The notes under the pieces are model-generated. The model was not told the DNA's origin. It worked only from the letters and a program-made list of their open reading frames with translations, and did no database searches. A program made the position numbers and the translations under genes. Positions 22,170-31,239 of a DNA stretch of 64,000 nucleotides are shown piece by piece (position 1 is the stretch's first letter; each line of letters opens with the position of its first letter). The DNA is from Diphasiastrum complanatum. Taxonomy: Eukaryota; Streptophyta; Lycopodiopsida; Lycopodiales; Lycopodiaceae. The stretch spans positions 65,384,370-65,448,369 of the forward strand of contig CM055096.1 of NCBI GenBank assembly GCA_029204225.1. The letters run 5' to 3'.

Positions 22170-22860
22170 TAATCATATATGTTGTACATATGATTTAATT
22201 CAAGTTCTAGTGGCTAAAATGGCCAAAAACTAGTTTTCTAGATATATGACACATGACATCAATCTACATGAGCCAAATATTTTGGTTAGGTGTCATATCC
22301 CATGTGTAGAGGATAGCTCACATGTGTGGAATAAGCTGAAGTAGGCAAATTTTGACTTCTAGAAGATTTCCAAGTAGATCTCCATATAGAAGGAAAATGG
22401 ACCAAAAGTGCTCAAAATAGAAGGTTTGCATGATGAATCATCATATGACAAAGCACCTTCACACGTGGGATCAGAGGGATGATCAGTACCATGAGCTCTC
22501 ACTTATTGTATATATAGAGCCACATTTGGCCATAATCATTGTGAGACACCAATCTTGGTTTTCGAAGCAATTTTGAGTGATTCTCTCCATTTGTCTACAT
22601 TTGTACTTACCTTCAATTAATGATTGTTCTTGTTAGGATTTTGTGTCTAGAATTGATCTAGATTGATCTTAATCTAAAATAGATTGATAGATCAAGTAAT
22701 CTGACAACCAATCCATCTTGAGGATCAGATTAGGATCCACTCTTGGTCCTTTTTGTACTTTTTGCACACTGTTTGCCAGAAGTGATTCCTATGGCTGCAA
22801 GAGCGGTTCTCATTCACGTGCACCTTGTGGGTAGCAGTCTGGTAGGTGATATAAAATTTG
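22170..22860 (+). mobile_element. LTR-like promoter region with CACGTG/CATGTG boxes
   Basis: Several near-palindromic boxes of the type CACATGTGTGGA and TTCACACGTGGGA occur at about 22115-22145, 22300-22340 and 22450, followed by a TATA box TTGTATATATAGAGCC at about 22506. The intact copia LTR has the same order of a CACGTG palindrome then TATA. I infer a diverged LTR; its ends were not found. Confidence 0.35.
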
Positions 22861-22869
22861 GACTTGCCC

Positions 22870-23579
22870 TCAGTCCCAGGTGCTAAAAGCCATGGTTATA
22901 AAATCCATATTGATTCTTCAAGAAAAGGCATGCTCGTGGATCCCCGTTCTGGTGAGTAGAGGCCCAACAAAGTATAGACATTATGGACTCCGAGATCATC
23001 CAAGTAGATTTCAAGGAATTTCTGCAAGTAGTCTTTGAAGGCAAATTGCATGACTCTTTGAAATGAACTAGGTGCATTGCAAAGTCCAAATGGCATAACT
23101 TTAGAGACATAAGTTTCCCATTCTGTTGCAAATGTTGTTTTATGATGATCTGCAAGTGCGATCTTAACTTGGTTGTAACCACTAAATCCATCCAAAAAAT
23201 TGTATGCTTCGGCTCCAGCAAGTCGATCCAATATGCTTTTAGTAAAGGGTAATGGAAAGTGATCCTTTTTCTTCACTTTGTTCAAAGCCTTGAGATTCAT
23301 ACAAATTTGCATCTTCCCATTTGTCTTAGGAACAATGACAATTGGAGAAATCCATTTCGCGTAGATAAAGTCGGCTTCAAGTAATCTTTGTAGCTTTTTC
23401 TTTATGAGATCCATAGTATTCGGATTACAATGATACAAATTTGTGACCATTGGAATTGCATCAGGCATCAGGGTATTGTATGCTCAATAACCGAGGTAGG
23501 AACTCCTTTGAGATCCTTGTATGTCCAAGAAAAACAATCTTGGTACTTGATCAATAACTTCTGTAACGCTTGAATTGCC
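22870..23579 (-). pseudogene. Ty3/gypsy family B reverse transcriptase, repeat unit 1
   Basis: The minus strand reads through 190 open codons of gypsy RT: KWISPIVIVPKTNGKMQI, LDRLAGAEAYNFLDGFSGYN, TTFATEWETYVSKVMPFGLC, APSSFQRVMQFAFKDYLQKF and the catalytic YLDD in LEIYLDDLGVH. After YLDD the frame is lost, and RNase H and integrase are missing. Upstream it runs into a second, diverged copy of its own N-terminal part (23580 onward), so this is one unit of a tandem duplication. Confidence 0.85.
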
Positions 23580-23910
23580 AGTCTGTTGCAAATGTTGTTT
23601 TATGGCGATCCGCAAGTGTGATCTTAACTTGGTTGTAACCACTAAATCCATCCAAAAAAATTGTATGCTTCGGCTCCAGCAAGTCGGTCCAATATGCTTT
23701 CAGTATAGGGTACGAAAAGTGATCCTTTTTCTTCACTTTGTTCAAAGCCTTGAGATTCACACAAATTTGCATCTTCCCATTCTTCTTAGAAACAACGACA
23801 ATTGGAGAATCCATTTTGCATGTTTGATTTTGTAAATAAAGTCGGCTTCAAGTAATCTTTGTAGCTTTTTCTGTATAAGATCCGTAATATTCAGATTATA
23901 ACGATAAAAT
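23580..23910 (-). pseudogene. Ty3/gypsy family B RT, repeat unit 2, lower part
   Basis: Matches 23120-23450 at an offset of 460 bp, including SPIVVVSKKNGKMQICVNLK, LDGFSGYNQVKI and TTFATDW. It is cut at 23910 by the intact copia element; the rest of the unit resumes at 30335. Small indels and stops set it apart from unit 1, so the duplication is older than the copia insertion. Confidence 0.85.
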
Positions 23911-24565
23911 TGTGAAAATTGTCAACATTTCCTAGCTAGTTTGAGGCCTAAATTGGCTAAAATTGTAAATAGTTTTGGTTCTGGAGTTTCACACGTGTGA
24001 ACCAGGCCACAATGTTTTTATTTACTGTATTTTTTCAGTATGATGAAGTGTCAAACTTTATACCCTTCAAAATGAGACCATTTTGATGTATTTTGGTCAT
24101 ATAAGCCATTTTTAGCTATTTTTTCTATATAGGGAATATCTAGGGTCAAGTACCTTCTAGAGAGAGGAGAGAGAGTCATCTTCCTCATCCATAAATAGTA
24201 GGGAAGTCGTGGAGAACAGGTTGGAGAAACCTTTTGTATGCTTCATTGAGATCAATAGATCATTGTCATTGTTTCTTCCTCCATTGAGAGCATTGTTGTG
24301 TGTATTGTCTTCAAGCTATTGTGTATGATCTTAGGTGATTTCCAAAAGTGGTAGGCTGATGTATTATGGACTGTATAATGCTATTTTGGGCCGCACTTGA
24401 TGTTTATGGAAGTTTCCATTTGTGATAAATGCTTTTTGATCAAGTTCTTTGCATTCTAGGTAGCATAGAATGTGTTGCCAATTCCTAGCTTATGTAGTTT
24501 GGAGTGCAAGCATTCAAGCCAATGATCTTGGAGTTTAGATCCACTTAGGATCTGTATTTTTCACA
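23911..24565 (+). repeat. 5' LTR of intact copia R
   Basis: Begins TGTGAAAATTGTC and ends GTATTTTTCACA, with short inverted ends TGTGAAAA/TTTTCACA. It carries the 14-bp palindrome TTCACACGTGTGAA at 23988-24001 and a TATA-like CTATATAGG at about 24125, then a GA-rich leader. Confidence 0.95.
23988..24001. promoter_or_regulatory. G-box palindrome in copia R LTR
   Basis: TTCACACGTGTGAA is a perfect 14-bp inverted repeat centred on CACGTG, the core G-box bound by plant bZIP and bHLH factors. It lies about 130 bp upstream of the TATA box and is present in every LTR of the family here, including the diverged LTR C. A role as an enhancer is inferred. Confidence 0.6.
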
Positions 24566-24580
24566 TGGTATCAGAGCTGG
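24566..24580 (+). other. Primer-binding site, initiator-Met tRNA type
   Basis: TGGTATCAGAGCTGG directly follows the LTR's final CA. The first twelve bases are the usual plant copia primer site, complementary to the 3' end of initiator methionine tRNA. Confidence 0.9.
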
Positions 24581-25737
24581 TTGGCTTCTATTTACAGTAA
24601 GTATTCCATTTTTGGTGATATTTGGATGTTTGATCAAGTTCTAGCATGATTTTGCATTGCTTTGTTGATCAAATCTTACTAACCTTTGTTTTGTGAGTTG
24701 AACTTGTGGATCAAAAGCATATTTCAGGTCTATTGAAGATCAGAGGCTGAAAAGAAACTATTTTGGATCAGATCATAACACCTAATTATTTGTTATTGTG
24801 AGGCTTGTGCATATTCAATACTAACAATGTTCTTTTCAATCCTATTGTTGACAATCTCTATTCTTGGATGAACACTCTCCTTAAGTGGATGAAACTTCTC
24901 CTTAAGTGGATGACAAATGCTCTTTTGAGTGAGTTGTAATTCTCCTAAAGGCTGAGCAAAGCTCCCATTTGGATGAAAGATCCTCTTTTTTGGGTGAACA
25001 TATTGCAAGCTCCATTGTGAAGAGCATATTGTAAAGATTGTCATCAATTTTGGCATAAATTTTGGTGTACTTTGTTGAGCATGTAAGTAACTCTCCTTAT
25101 GTAATTTGATTGGAGCATTTGCTGGAAGGTGTTAACCATTATGCAAGTGTGTTTTCAGGTTCTTAACAGGTTGAGGAACATTCTCATGTGAAGTGATCTT
25201 AGATCTACATCTAAACACCAAGATTTGACAAGATAGTGAAGCTAGTCTTGTGATTCACTAAGTGTGCTCATTCATTCACCTCTAAATCTTGTATTTATCA
25301 CTTGCTGGAGTTTATAAACTTTTAGAAGTGTGGTTTACATGTGGTTTTACAGGTTGAATCAATATCTTAGTGTGTTGATCATATGTTGATCAAGTTTGTT
25401 CATTACTAGGTAATCTTGGCATCCTAGTTTTGGGTATTTTCTAAGAATGCAAGTAACTCTTCACACCATAACTTGATTTGGTCACTTGCTGGAAAGTTTG
25501 AGAGCTTAAGCAAGAGTGTGTTCAGGTTGGTTTGATTTTGTAATCCATTCTTAGTGTGTGCAAAGTGTTGCATGTGTTTCAATCTTCCTTTCTATGCTTG
25601 GAAACCATCTAGGTTCAAGATAGAAGTGTTTTAGGGTCCTAAATCTTCATAGATCTCTTTATCTATCATTTGTTGAGAGAAAAGTGAGTGCTAAGTGCTT
25701 TAGGACAAAACCTAAAAGTTGAAGAAACATTAGAATC
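24581..25737 (+). repeat. Copia R 5' leader with internal repeats
   Basis: This 1.16-kb untranslated leader has two repeat sets. At 24860-25010 short units like GGATGAA-CTCTCCTTAAGT recur four to six times. From about 25080 to 25600 three diverged units of about 180 bp each share a CACTTGCTGGA box, then TGTG-TTTTCAGGTT, then a -TCTTAGTGTG box. The inverted copy at 47757-48913 has the same structure. A role in packaging or splicing is possible but only inferred. Confidence 0.7.
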
Positions 25738-28700
25738 ATGGCTTCCAATGGTGGGATCATGCTAGAGTCTAGTGAAAGGTTGAGTTCATCAAACTACTCT
25801 ACTTGGAAAGTGAGGATGGAGTCCTTACTTGAGTTGAATGAACTCATGGACATAGTTGCAGAAATTGAAGAGAGACCTCTCACACTTCAAGAGCAACAAA
25901 GGTTTGATAAGAAGGCCAAAAGGGCTCTTCATATCATTAAAATGAATGTTACAAATGAACTTCTCAAGGAAGTTGGAAAGTGTCAAAGTGCAAGTGAGGC
26001 ATGGAATGCCTTAAAGAAGCTCTTTGAATCAAAGTCCACATCTAGGGTATTGACCCTAAGGAGACAAATATTTTCTAGTAGGCAAAGAGAGGGTGAAAGT
26101 GCTCATGCATTTATCTTGAGAGTTAAGTCCCTAAGTGATGATTTAGCATGCATTGATGAGAACATAAAAGATGGTGAAATAGTCCAAGTTATGTTGAATG
26201 GTTTGCTAAATGAACATGCTAACCTTGTGCAAAGTTTTGCCATTCAAAGAGTCTTGCCAAGTGTGGTTGACTTGCAAGAAATCTTATTGGCTGAAGAACA
26301 TAGGTTGCAATCAAAGCTTGATGGTGCATCCTTGCAAGGTGGAGGTGAAGAGGCTTTCTTCACAAAAGGCAAATTCAAGGGCAAAGGTAAAGGCAAAGGG
26401 AAATGGTCCAAAGGTGGTAACTTTGATCATGATGATCACTCTTCCTCTTCCTCTTCTACTAAGAACAATAAGTCAAAGTTCAAGTGCTTTTATTGTGGGA
26501 TAAAAGGTCATTTTGCAAATGAATGTTATAAGAAGAAAAGAGAGCAAGGAGAGAGGCAAGGAAATCTTACAATAGATGAGGAAGAACATAACACATGTGA
26601 ATCACTTGTTATGACTTCAAGTTTGTTAGCCAACATAGATGATAATGATCCTTGGTGGATTGATAGTGGAGCCTCATCTCACATGACAAGACATAAGGAA
26701 TACTTTACATCCTTATTGTCTTATGAGGGAGAAGGTAACATCATCTACACTGCAAATGACATCAAAGGCATAGGCACTATTCCTATTTCCCTTTCAACAA
26801 ATAGGAAAGCAAATCTTGAAAATGTTTTGTACATTCCTTCAATCACTAAGAATTTGCTTAGTGTAAGTCAAATGATTGACAAAGGACTTGATGTGGAGTT
26901 CATTGGAGATGCATGTTTGATAAGTAAATGTGGATCCTTGATTGCTCAAGGTAGGAGGCATGGTAAACTTTTCAAGCTTGATGCATGTGTGATCTCTAAT
27001 CATGAAGGATGTATGACTAGGGAGCAATTGACAAACCAAGAAGTTTGGCACAAGAGGTTGGGCCATCCCAACTTCAAATCTTTGGAGGTAATGGCAAAGA
27101 AAGAGCTTGTTCTTGGTCTCCCTAAAAGTCTTGTTGCAAACAATAGTGTTTGTGAACATTGTGCCTTGTCCAAATCTCATAGACTTGCTTATTCTAGATC
27201 TACTTCTAGATCTAAAGAAGCTTTTCAACTTGTGCATTCTGATATTCATTCTTCTAGTACAACTAGCAATGGTGGGGCAAAGATGTATGCAACTTTCATT
27301 GATGACTTTAGTAGGTATACTTGGATCTATCTTCTTAAAAGTAAGGATGAAGTGTTTGCTGCATTTGTCAAGTTCAAGAATGAAATGGAAAACCAATTCA
27401 ATACAAAGATCAAATGCTTAAGATCTGATAATGGAGGGGAATACACCTCAAATAGGTTCAAAGACTTTTGTATAGCACATGGGATTAAGAGGGAGATGTC
27501 TAGTCCTAGGACTCCACAACAGAATGGAGTGGCCGAGAGGAAGAATAGAACCCTTTGTGAATGTGCCAAGGCAATGAGACTACATGCTAATCTTGCTAAG
27601 TCTTTTTGGGGGGAAGCTTTAGCATGTGCTAACTATCTATGTAATAGATGGACAAGTGCTTCCTTGGATGGTAAAACTCCTCATGAGGTTCTTTATGGTA
27701 GAAGGCCGAGTGTCAAGCATTGTAGGATCTTTGGATGTACATGTTTTGTCAATATCACACTTGATGATAGAACTAAAGAAGATCCTTCATCAAAGAAGGG
27801 TGTGTTTGTTGGCTATAGTGAAGTAAGCAAGGCTTACAAAGTGTACATTCCTTCTACAAAGAAAGTTGTCATAAGTAGGGATGTCATCTTTCATGAAGAG
27901 AATGTTTCCAATGTTGTTGATGTTGATGTTGATGTGCATACTAATCATCATGATGTGCAAGATGTCTTGGATGAAGATGGAGATGCCACTCCAAAGCAAA
28001 CTTCAAGGAAGACTCAAAGGCAAAGGGCTAAGCCATCAAGGCTAACCTATGATGAAAAAGGAAAGCAAGTGGTGGACAACTCTAACTTTGCTTTTCTTAC
28101 CTCTTTTGATGAACCAACTTGTGTAGGTGAAGCAATTCAAAAGAAGGAATGGATCCAAGCCATGGATCATGAGCATCAAGCACTCATCAAAAGCAACACA
28201 TGGAGGTTGGTAAAGCTTCCAAAGGACAAGAAGGCAATTGGTTGTAAGTGGATCTTCAAGATCAAGACAAATCAAGATGGATCAATCAACAAGTACAAGG
28301 CAAGGTTGGTGGCAAAGGGGTATGCTCAAGAATATGGTATTGACTATGATGAGACCTTTGCACCCGTGGCAAAGATGGTAACTATTCGAATCCTAATCTC
28401 TCTTGCAACTCTTTATGATTGGGATATGTGGCAAATGGATGTTACTAATGCCTTCTTGAATGGTGATCTTGAAGAAGATATTTACATGGAGCAACCCGAG
28501 GGCTATGTTTCACATGATGAGCCTAATCATGTGTGCTATCTCCAAAAGAGTTTGTATGGGCTAAAGCAAGCACCAAGGAGTTGGTATGCTAAGCTCAATT
28601 CCTTCTTACTTTCTCAAAACTTTGTCATGAGTGAGTATGATCATTCTCTCTACTTTAGATTGAATGAAAATGATATCACTTTACTTTTGATCTATGTTGA

Positions 28701-29679
28701 TGACATTATCTTAAGTGGTGGTAACAATCTAGATATAGATGAAATCAAGATGGCACTCAAAAGAGAGTTTGAAATTCAAGATCTTGGTAAACTTCATTAT
28801 ATCTTAGGAATAGAGATTATTAGAACTTCTAAATCTACATTCATATGTCAAGAAAAGTATGTTAACTCTATTCTAAAAAGGTTTCATATGGAAGATTGTA
28901 AAGTTGTTTCTACTCCTATGGAATCAAATGTAAAGCTAACTACAAGAAGTAATGAAAGATCCTTCAAGGACATTACTCTCTATAGAAAGCTAATAGGATC
29001 TCTTATATGGTTAACCATCACAAGACCTGATCTAAGCTTTGTGGTTGGTAAACTAAGTCAATTTATGCAAGATCCTAGTGAGGCTCATTGGAAGCTAGGA
29101 AAGAGAGTACTTAGATACATCTCGGGATCTAGAGATTTTGGCATCTTGTATGGAGGTACTACACCTAACCTTTGTGGATTTTCAGATTCAGATTTTGCAG
29201 GTGATCAAATGGATAGGAAGTCAACAAGTGCCTTTGCAATCTATCTTGGAGATGGAGTGGTCTCATGGCTATCAAAGAAGCAACCAACTATCTCTCTATC
29301 TTCCACCGAAGCCGAGTACAAGGCATTAACAACATGCACCAAGGAGATTCTTTGGATCAAGAGGATGTTATTGGATCTTCACTTGCTGGAACCAGAGAAG
29401 AATCCAATCGTACTTTGTGATAACCTTTCAGCCCAAAGCTTGGCAAGCAATCCTGTTTTTCATGCAAGGAGCAAGCACATTGAGATTGCTCACCATTTTG
29501 TGAGAGATCAAGTCATTGCCAAAGAGGTGGAGCTTCAACATGTCTCTTCAAAGGAGTGTGTGGCTGATATCTTCACCAAACCATTGGGAAAGGACCTATA
29601 TTTAATGCATAGATCTAATCTTGGAATGTGCTCAAAGACTATGTTGAAACTAGCATCCAATGTTGAAGAGGGAGTGTGA
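25738..29679 (+). CDS. Copia R gag-pol polyprotein, intact
   Basis: 1313 residues in one frame, supplying all copia functions. Gag: DUF4219/UBN2 region (residues 10-190), a basic GKGKGKGK tract (211-222), and a zinc knuckle CFYCGIKGHFANEC (250-263, CX2CX4HX4C). Protease: active site WWIDSGASSHMT (Asp near 308). Pre-integrase zinc region: WHKRLGHPNF then CEHCALSKSH. Integrase: Asp in LVHSDIHS (near 500), Asp in RSDNGGEY (near 562) and Glu in QNGVAERKNR (near 599), the D,D35E triad. RT: AFLNGDLEEDIYMEQP, LYGLKQAPRSWY, catalytic YVDD (near 986). RNase [34 protein letters not shown]. The TGA stop (29677-29679) lies inside the 3' LTR. No stop, frameshift or missing catalytic residue is seen. Confidence 0.97.
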   Translation: MASNGGIMLESSERLSSSNYSTWKVRMESLLELNELMDIVAEIEERPLTLQEQQRFDKKAKRALHIIKMNVTNELLKEVGKCQSASEAWNALKKLFESKSTSRVLTLRRQIFSSRQREGESAHAFILRVKSLSDDLACIDENIKDGEIVQVMLNGLLNEHANLVQSFAIQRVLPSVVDLQEILLAEEHRLQSKLDGASLQGGGEEAFFTKGKFKGKGKGKGKWSKGGNFDHDDHSSSSSSTKNNKSKFKCFYCGIKGHFANECYKKKREQGERQGNLTIDEEEHNTCESLVMTSSLLANIDDNDPWWIDSGASSHMTRHKEYFTSLLSYEGEGNIIYTANDIKGIGTIPISLSTNRKANLENVLYIPSITKNLLSVSQMIDKGLDVEFIGDACLISKCGSLIAQGRRHGKLFKLDACVISNHEGCMTREQLTNQEVWHKRLGHPNFKSLEVMAKKELVLGLPKSLVANNSVCEHCALSKSHRLAYSRSTSRSKEAFQLVHSDIHSSSTTSNGGAKMYATFIDDFSRYTWIYLLKSKDEVFAAFVKFKNEMENQFNTKIKCLRSDNGGEYTSNRFKDFCIAHGIKREMSSPRTPQQNGVAERKNRTLCECAKAMRLHANLAKSFWGEALACANYLCNRWTSASLDGKTPHEVLYGRRPSVKHCRIFGCTCFVNITLDDRTKEDPSSKKGVFVGYSEVSKAYKVYIPSTKKVVISRDVIFHEENVSNVVDVDVDVHTNHHDVQDVLDEDGDATPKQTSRKTQRQRAKPSRLTYDEKGKQVVDNSNFAFLTSFDEPTCVGEAIQKKEWIQAMDHEHQALIKSNTWRLVKLPKDKKAIGCKWIFKIKTNQDGSINKYKARLVAKGYAQEYGIDYDETFAPVAKMVTIRILISLATLYDWDMWQMDVTNAFLNGDLEEDIYMEQPEGYVSHDEPNHVCYLQKSLYGLKQAPRSWYAKLNSFLLSQNFVMSEYDHSLYFRLNENDITLLLIYVDDIILSGGNNLDIDEIKMALKREFEIQDLGKLHYILGIEIIRTSKSTFICQEKYVNSILKRFHMEDCKVVSTPMESNVKLTTRSNERSFKDITLYRKLIGSLIWLTITRPDLSFVVGKLSQFMQDPSEAHWKLGKRVLRYISGSRDFGILYGGTTPNLCGFSDSDFAGDQMDRKSTSAFAIYLGDGVVSWLSKKQPTISLSSTEAEYKALTTCTKEILWIKRMLLDLHLLEPEKNPIVLCDNLSAQSLASNPVFHARSKHIEIAHHFVRDQVIAKEVELQHVSSKECVADIFTKPLGKDLYLMHRSNLGMCSKTMLKLASNVEEGV
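29662..29674 (+). other. Polypurine tract of copia R
   Basis: GTTGAAGAGGGAG sits directly before the 3' LTR (TGTGAAAA at 29675). Such tracts prime plus-strand DNA synthesis. It overlaps the last codons of pol. Confidence 0.85.
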
Positions 29680-30329
29680 AAATTGTCAACATTTCCTAGC
29701 TAGTTTGAGGCCTAAATTGGCTAAAATTGTAAATAGTTTTGGTTCTGGAGTTTCACACGTGTGAACCAGGCCACAATGTTTTTATTTACTGTATTTTTTC
29801 AGTATGATGAAGTGTCAAACTTCATACCCTTCAAAATGAGACCATTTTGATGTATTTTGGTCATATAAGCCATTTTTAGCTATTTTTTCTATATAGGGAA
29901 TATCTAGGGTCAAGTACCTTCTAGAGAGAGGAGAGAGAGTCATCTTTCTCATCCATAAATAGTAGGGAAGTCGTGGAGAACAGGTTGGAGAAACCTTTTG
30001 TATGCTTCATTGAGATCAATAGATCATTGTCATTGTTTCTTCCTCCATTGAGAGCATTGTTGTGTGTATTGTCTTCAAGCTATTGTGTATGATCTTAGGT
30101 GCTTTCCAAAAGTGGTAGGCTGATGTATTATGGACTGTATAATGCTATTTTGGGCCGCACTTGATGTTTATGGAAGTTTCCATTTGTGATAAATGCTTTT
30201 TGATCAAGTTCTTTGCATTCTAGGTAGCATAGAATGTGTTGCCAATTCCTAGCTTATGTAGTTTGGAGTGCAAGCATTCAAGCCAATGATCTTGGAGTTT
30301 AGATCCACTTAGGATCTGTATTTTTCACA
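29675..30329 (+). repeat. 3' LTR of intact copia R
   Basis: Same length and ends as the 5' LTR. I count about three substitutions (offsets near 146, 270 and 431) and no length change, i.e. roughly 0.5% difference. It is followed by target-site copy AAAAT (30330-30334). Confidence 0.95.
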
Positions 30330-30974
30330 AAAATTTTGTGACCATTGGAATTGCATCAGGCATTAGGGTATTGTATGCTCAATAACCAAAGTAGCAATTC
30401 CTTTGAGATCCTTGTACGTCCAAGCAAAACAATCTTGGTACTTGATCAATAACTTCTGGAACGCTTGAAATTGCTAGGGAGTACGTTGTGCTCCAACTTG
30501 AACAATTTTTTTGAGTTCTCCTGGTTTAGCAAGATTCATTGGTTGTGAGTCCTGGCTGGTCCATCATAAACATCCTTCATGTCTGGCTCTTGCTCTTCTG
30601 GTTCATGATGAGCTTTTGCGAACATAATCAAGACATCATCCAAAGTATAGTGTTTAAAATGCTTGGCCATATAATGCTGGACTTTTTCTGATTTTAAGTT
30701 TTGCATCTCCATCATAAGTCAAGGCATGACTAACATGTATTAGATCATCTTCAATCAAATCTAGAATTGGATCAGTTGATGTCCAAGATAAGTTCATCAT
30801 ATTCAATGGAAAAGTGATCAGTGTATCCAAAGTTTGATCGAGTCTGAAAATTTTGCCCAATTCGGATTGATTATCTCGTTGACACATATAGCTTGTTGTA
30901 CAATCCACTGTTGCAAGAGCTTGACTCCAAATGACTGTTGGAATATCAATCCACACTCTAGAGAGAACTATCAA
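30330..30974 (-). pseudogene. Ty3/gypsy family B, unit 2 remainder and linker
   Basis: 30335-30470 completes the second copy of the RT N-terminal segment interrupted by copia R. 30654-30974 (minus) then resembles the gypsy A protease-RT linker: ITFPLNMMNLSWTSTDPI here against ITFGVNMINVAWLSAEPI in family A, and IHVSHALTYD against VPWQHALTYN. Families A and B are therefore related gypsy lineages. Frames are interrupted between 30470 and 30654. Confidence 0.75.
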
Positions 30975-30977
30975 ACA

Positions 30978-31050
30978 GGACAGATAGCTCAGTGGTAGAG
31001 CATCCCATCCGGTATGAGGGAGATCATGGGTTTGAATCCTAGTCTATACA
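30978..31050 (+). other. tRNA-like segment, probably SINE-type head
   Basis: About 72 nt with a good polymerase III A box TAGCTCAGTGGTAGAGC (30985-31001) and a B box GGGTTTGAATCC (31028-31039). The D stem GCTC/GAGC pairs perfectly. The acceptor (about 5 of 7 pairs) and anticodon stems are weak, and the loop lacks the usual T before the anticodon. It is followed 30 bp on by TGGTATCAGAAC (31080-31091). A working tRNA gene is unlikely; a tRNA-derived SINE head or tRNA pseudogene is more likely. Confidence 0.45.
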
Positions 31051-31239
31051 TCCATATTATGATTTATGGATTTCTAACATGGTATCAGAACTACCGGATC
31101 TGTAGCAAGCTTGTATGTTGGCGCCCTTCCAAAAGAGAAGCTTCTCAGCTTTTTGTTGTAAAATTTCAGCATCCTGCTGATCTTTTCAAGCGAAGTTTGT
31201 GTAGGGTCGAAGATCTTGCGTAGTATAGCCCTCCTGTCT

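Larger units (their letters stand above)
23911..30329 (+). mobile_element. Complete, intact Ty1/copia element (family R)
   Basis: Both LTRs are 655 bp, TG...CA, with about three differences between them. They are flanked by the 5-bp target-site duplication AAAAT (23906-23910 and 30330-30334). The primer site TGGTATCAGAGCTGG follows the 5' LTR and a purine-rich tract precedes the 3' LTR. One uninterrupted 1313-codon gag-pol frame lies between. Nothing needed for transposition appears broken, and the near-identical LTRs suggest a young insertion. It landed inside gypsy B unit 2. The 39-50 kb complex is made of the same family. Confidence 0.97.

Noticed and set aside
26839-28275. Open frames antisense to copia gag-pol
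   Set aside because: Shadows of a long conserved coding region; they have no motifs of their own.
30978-31050. Functional tRNA gene
   Set aside because: Box A and box B are good, but acceptor and anticodon stems have mismatches and the anticodon loop lacks the expected T. Kept only as a tRNA-like segment.
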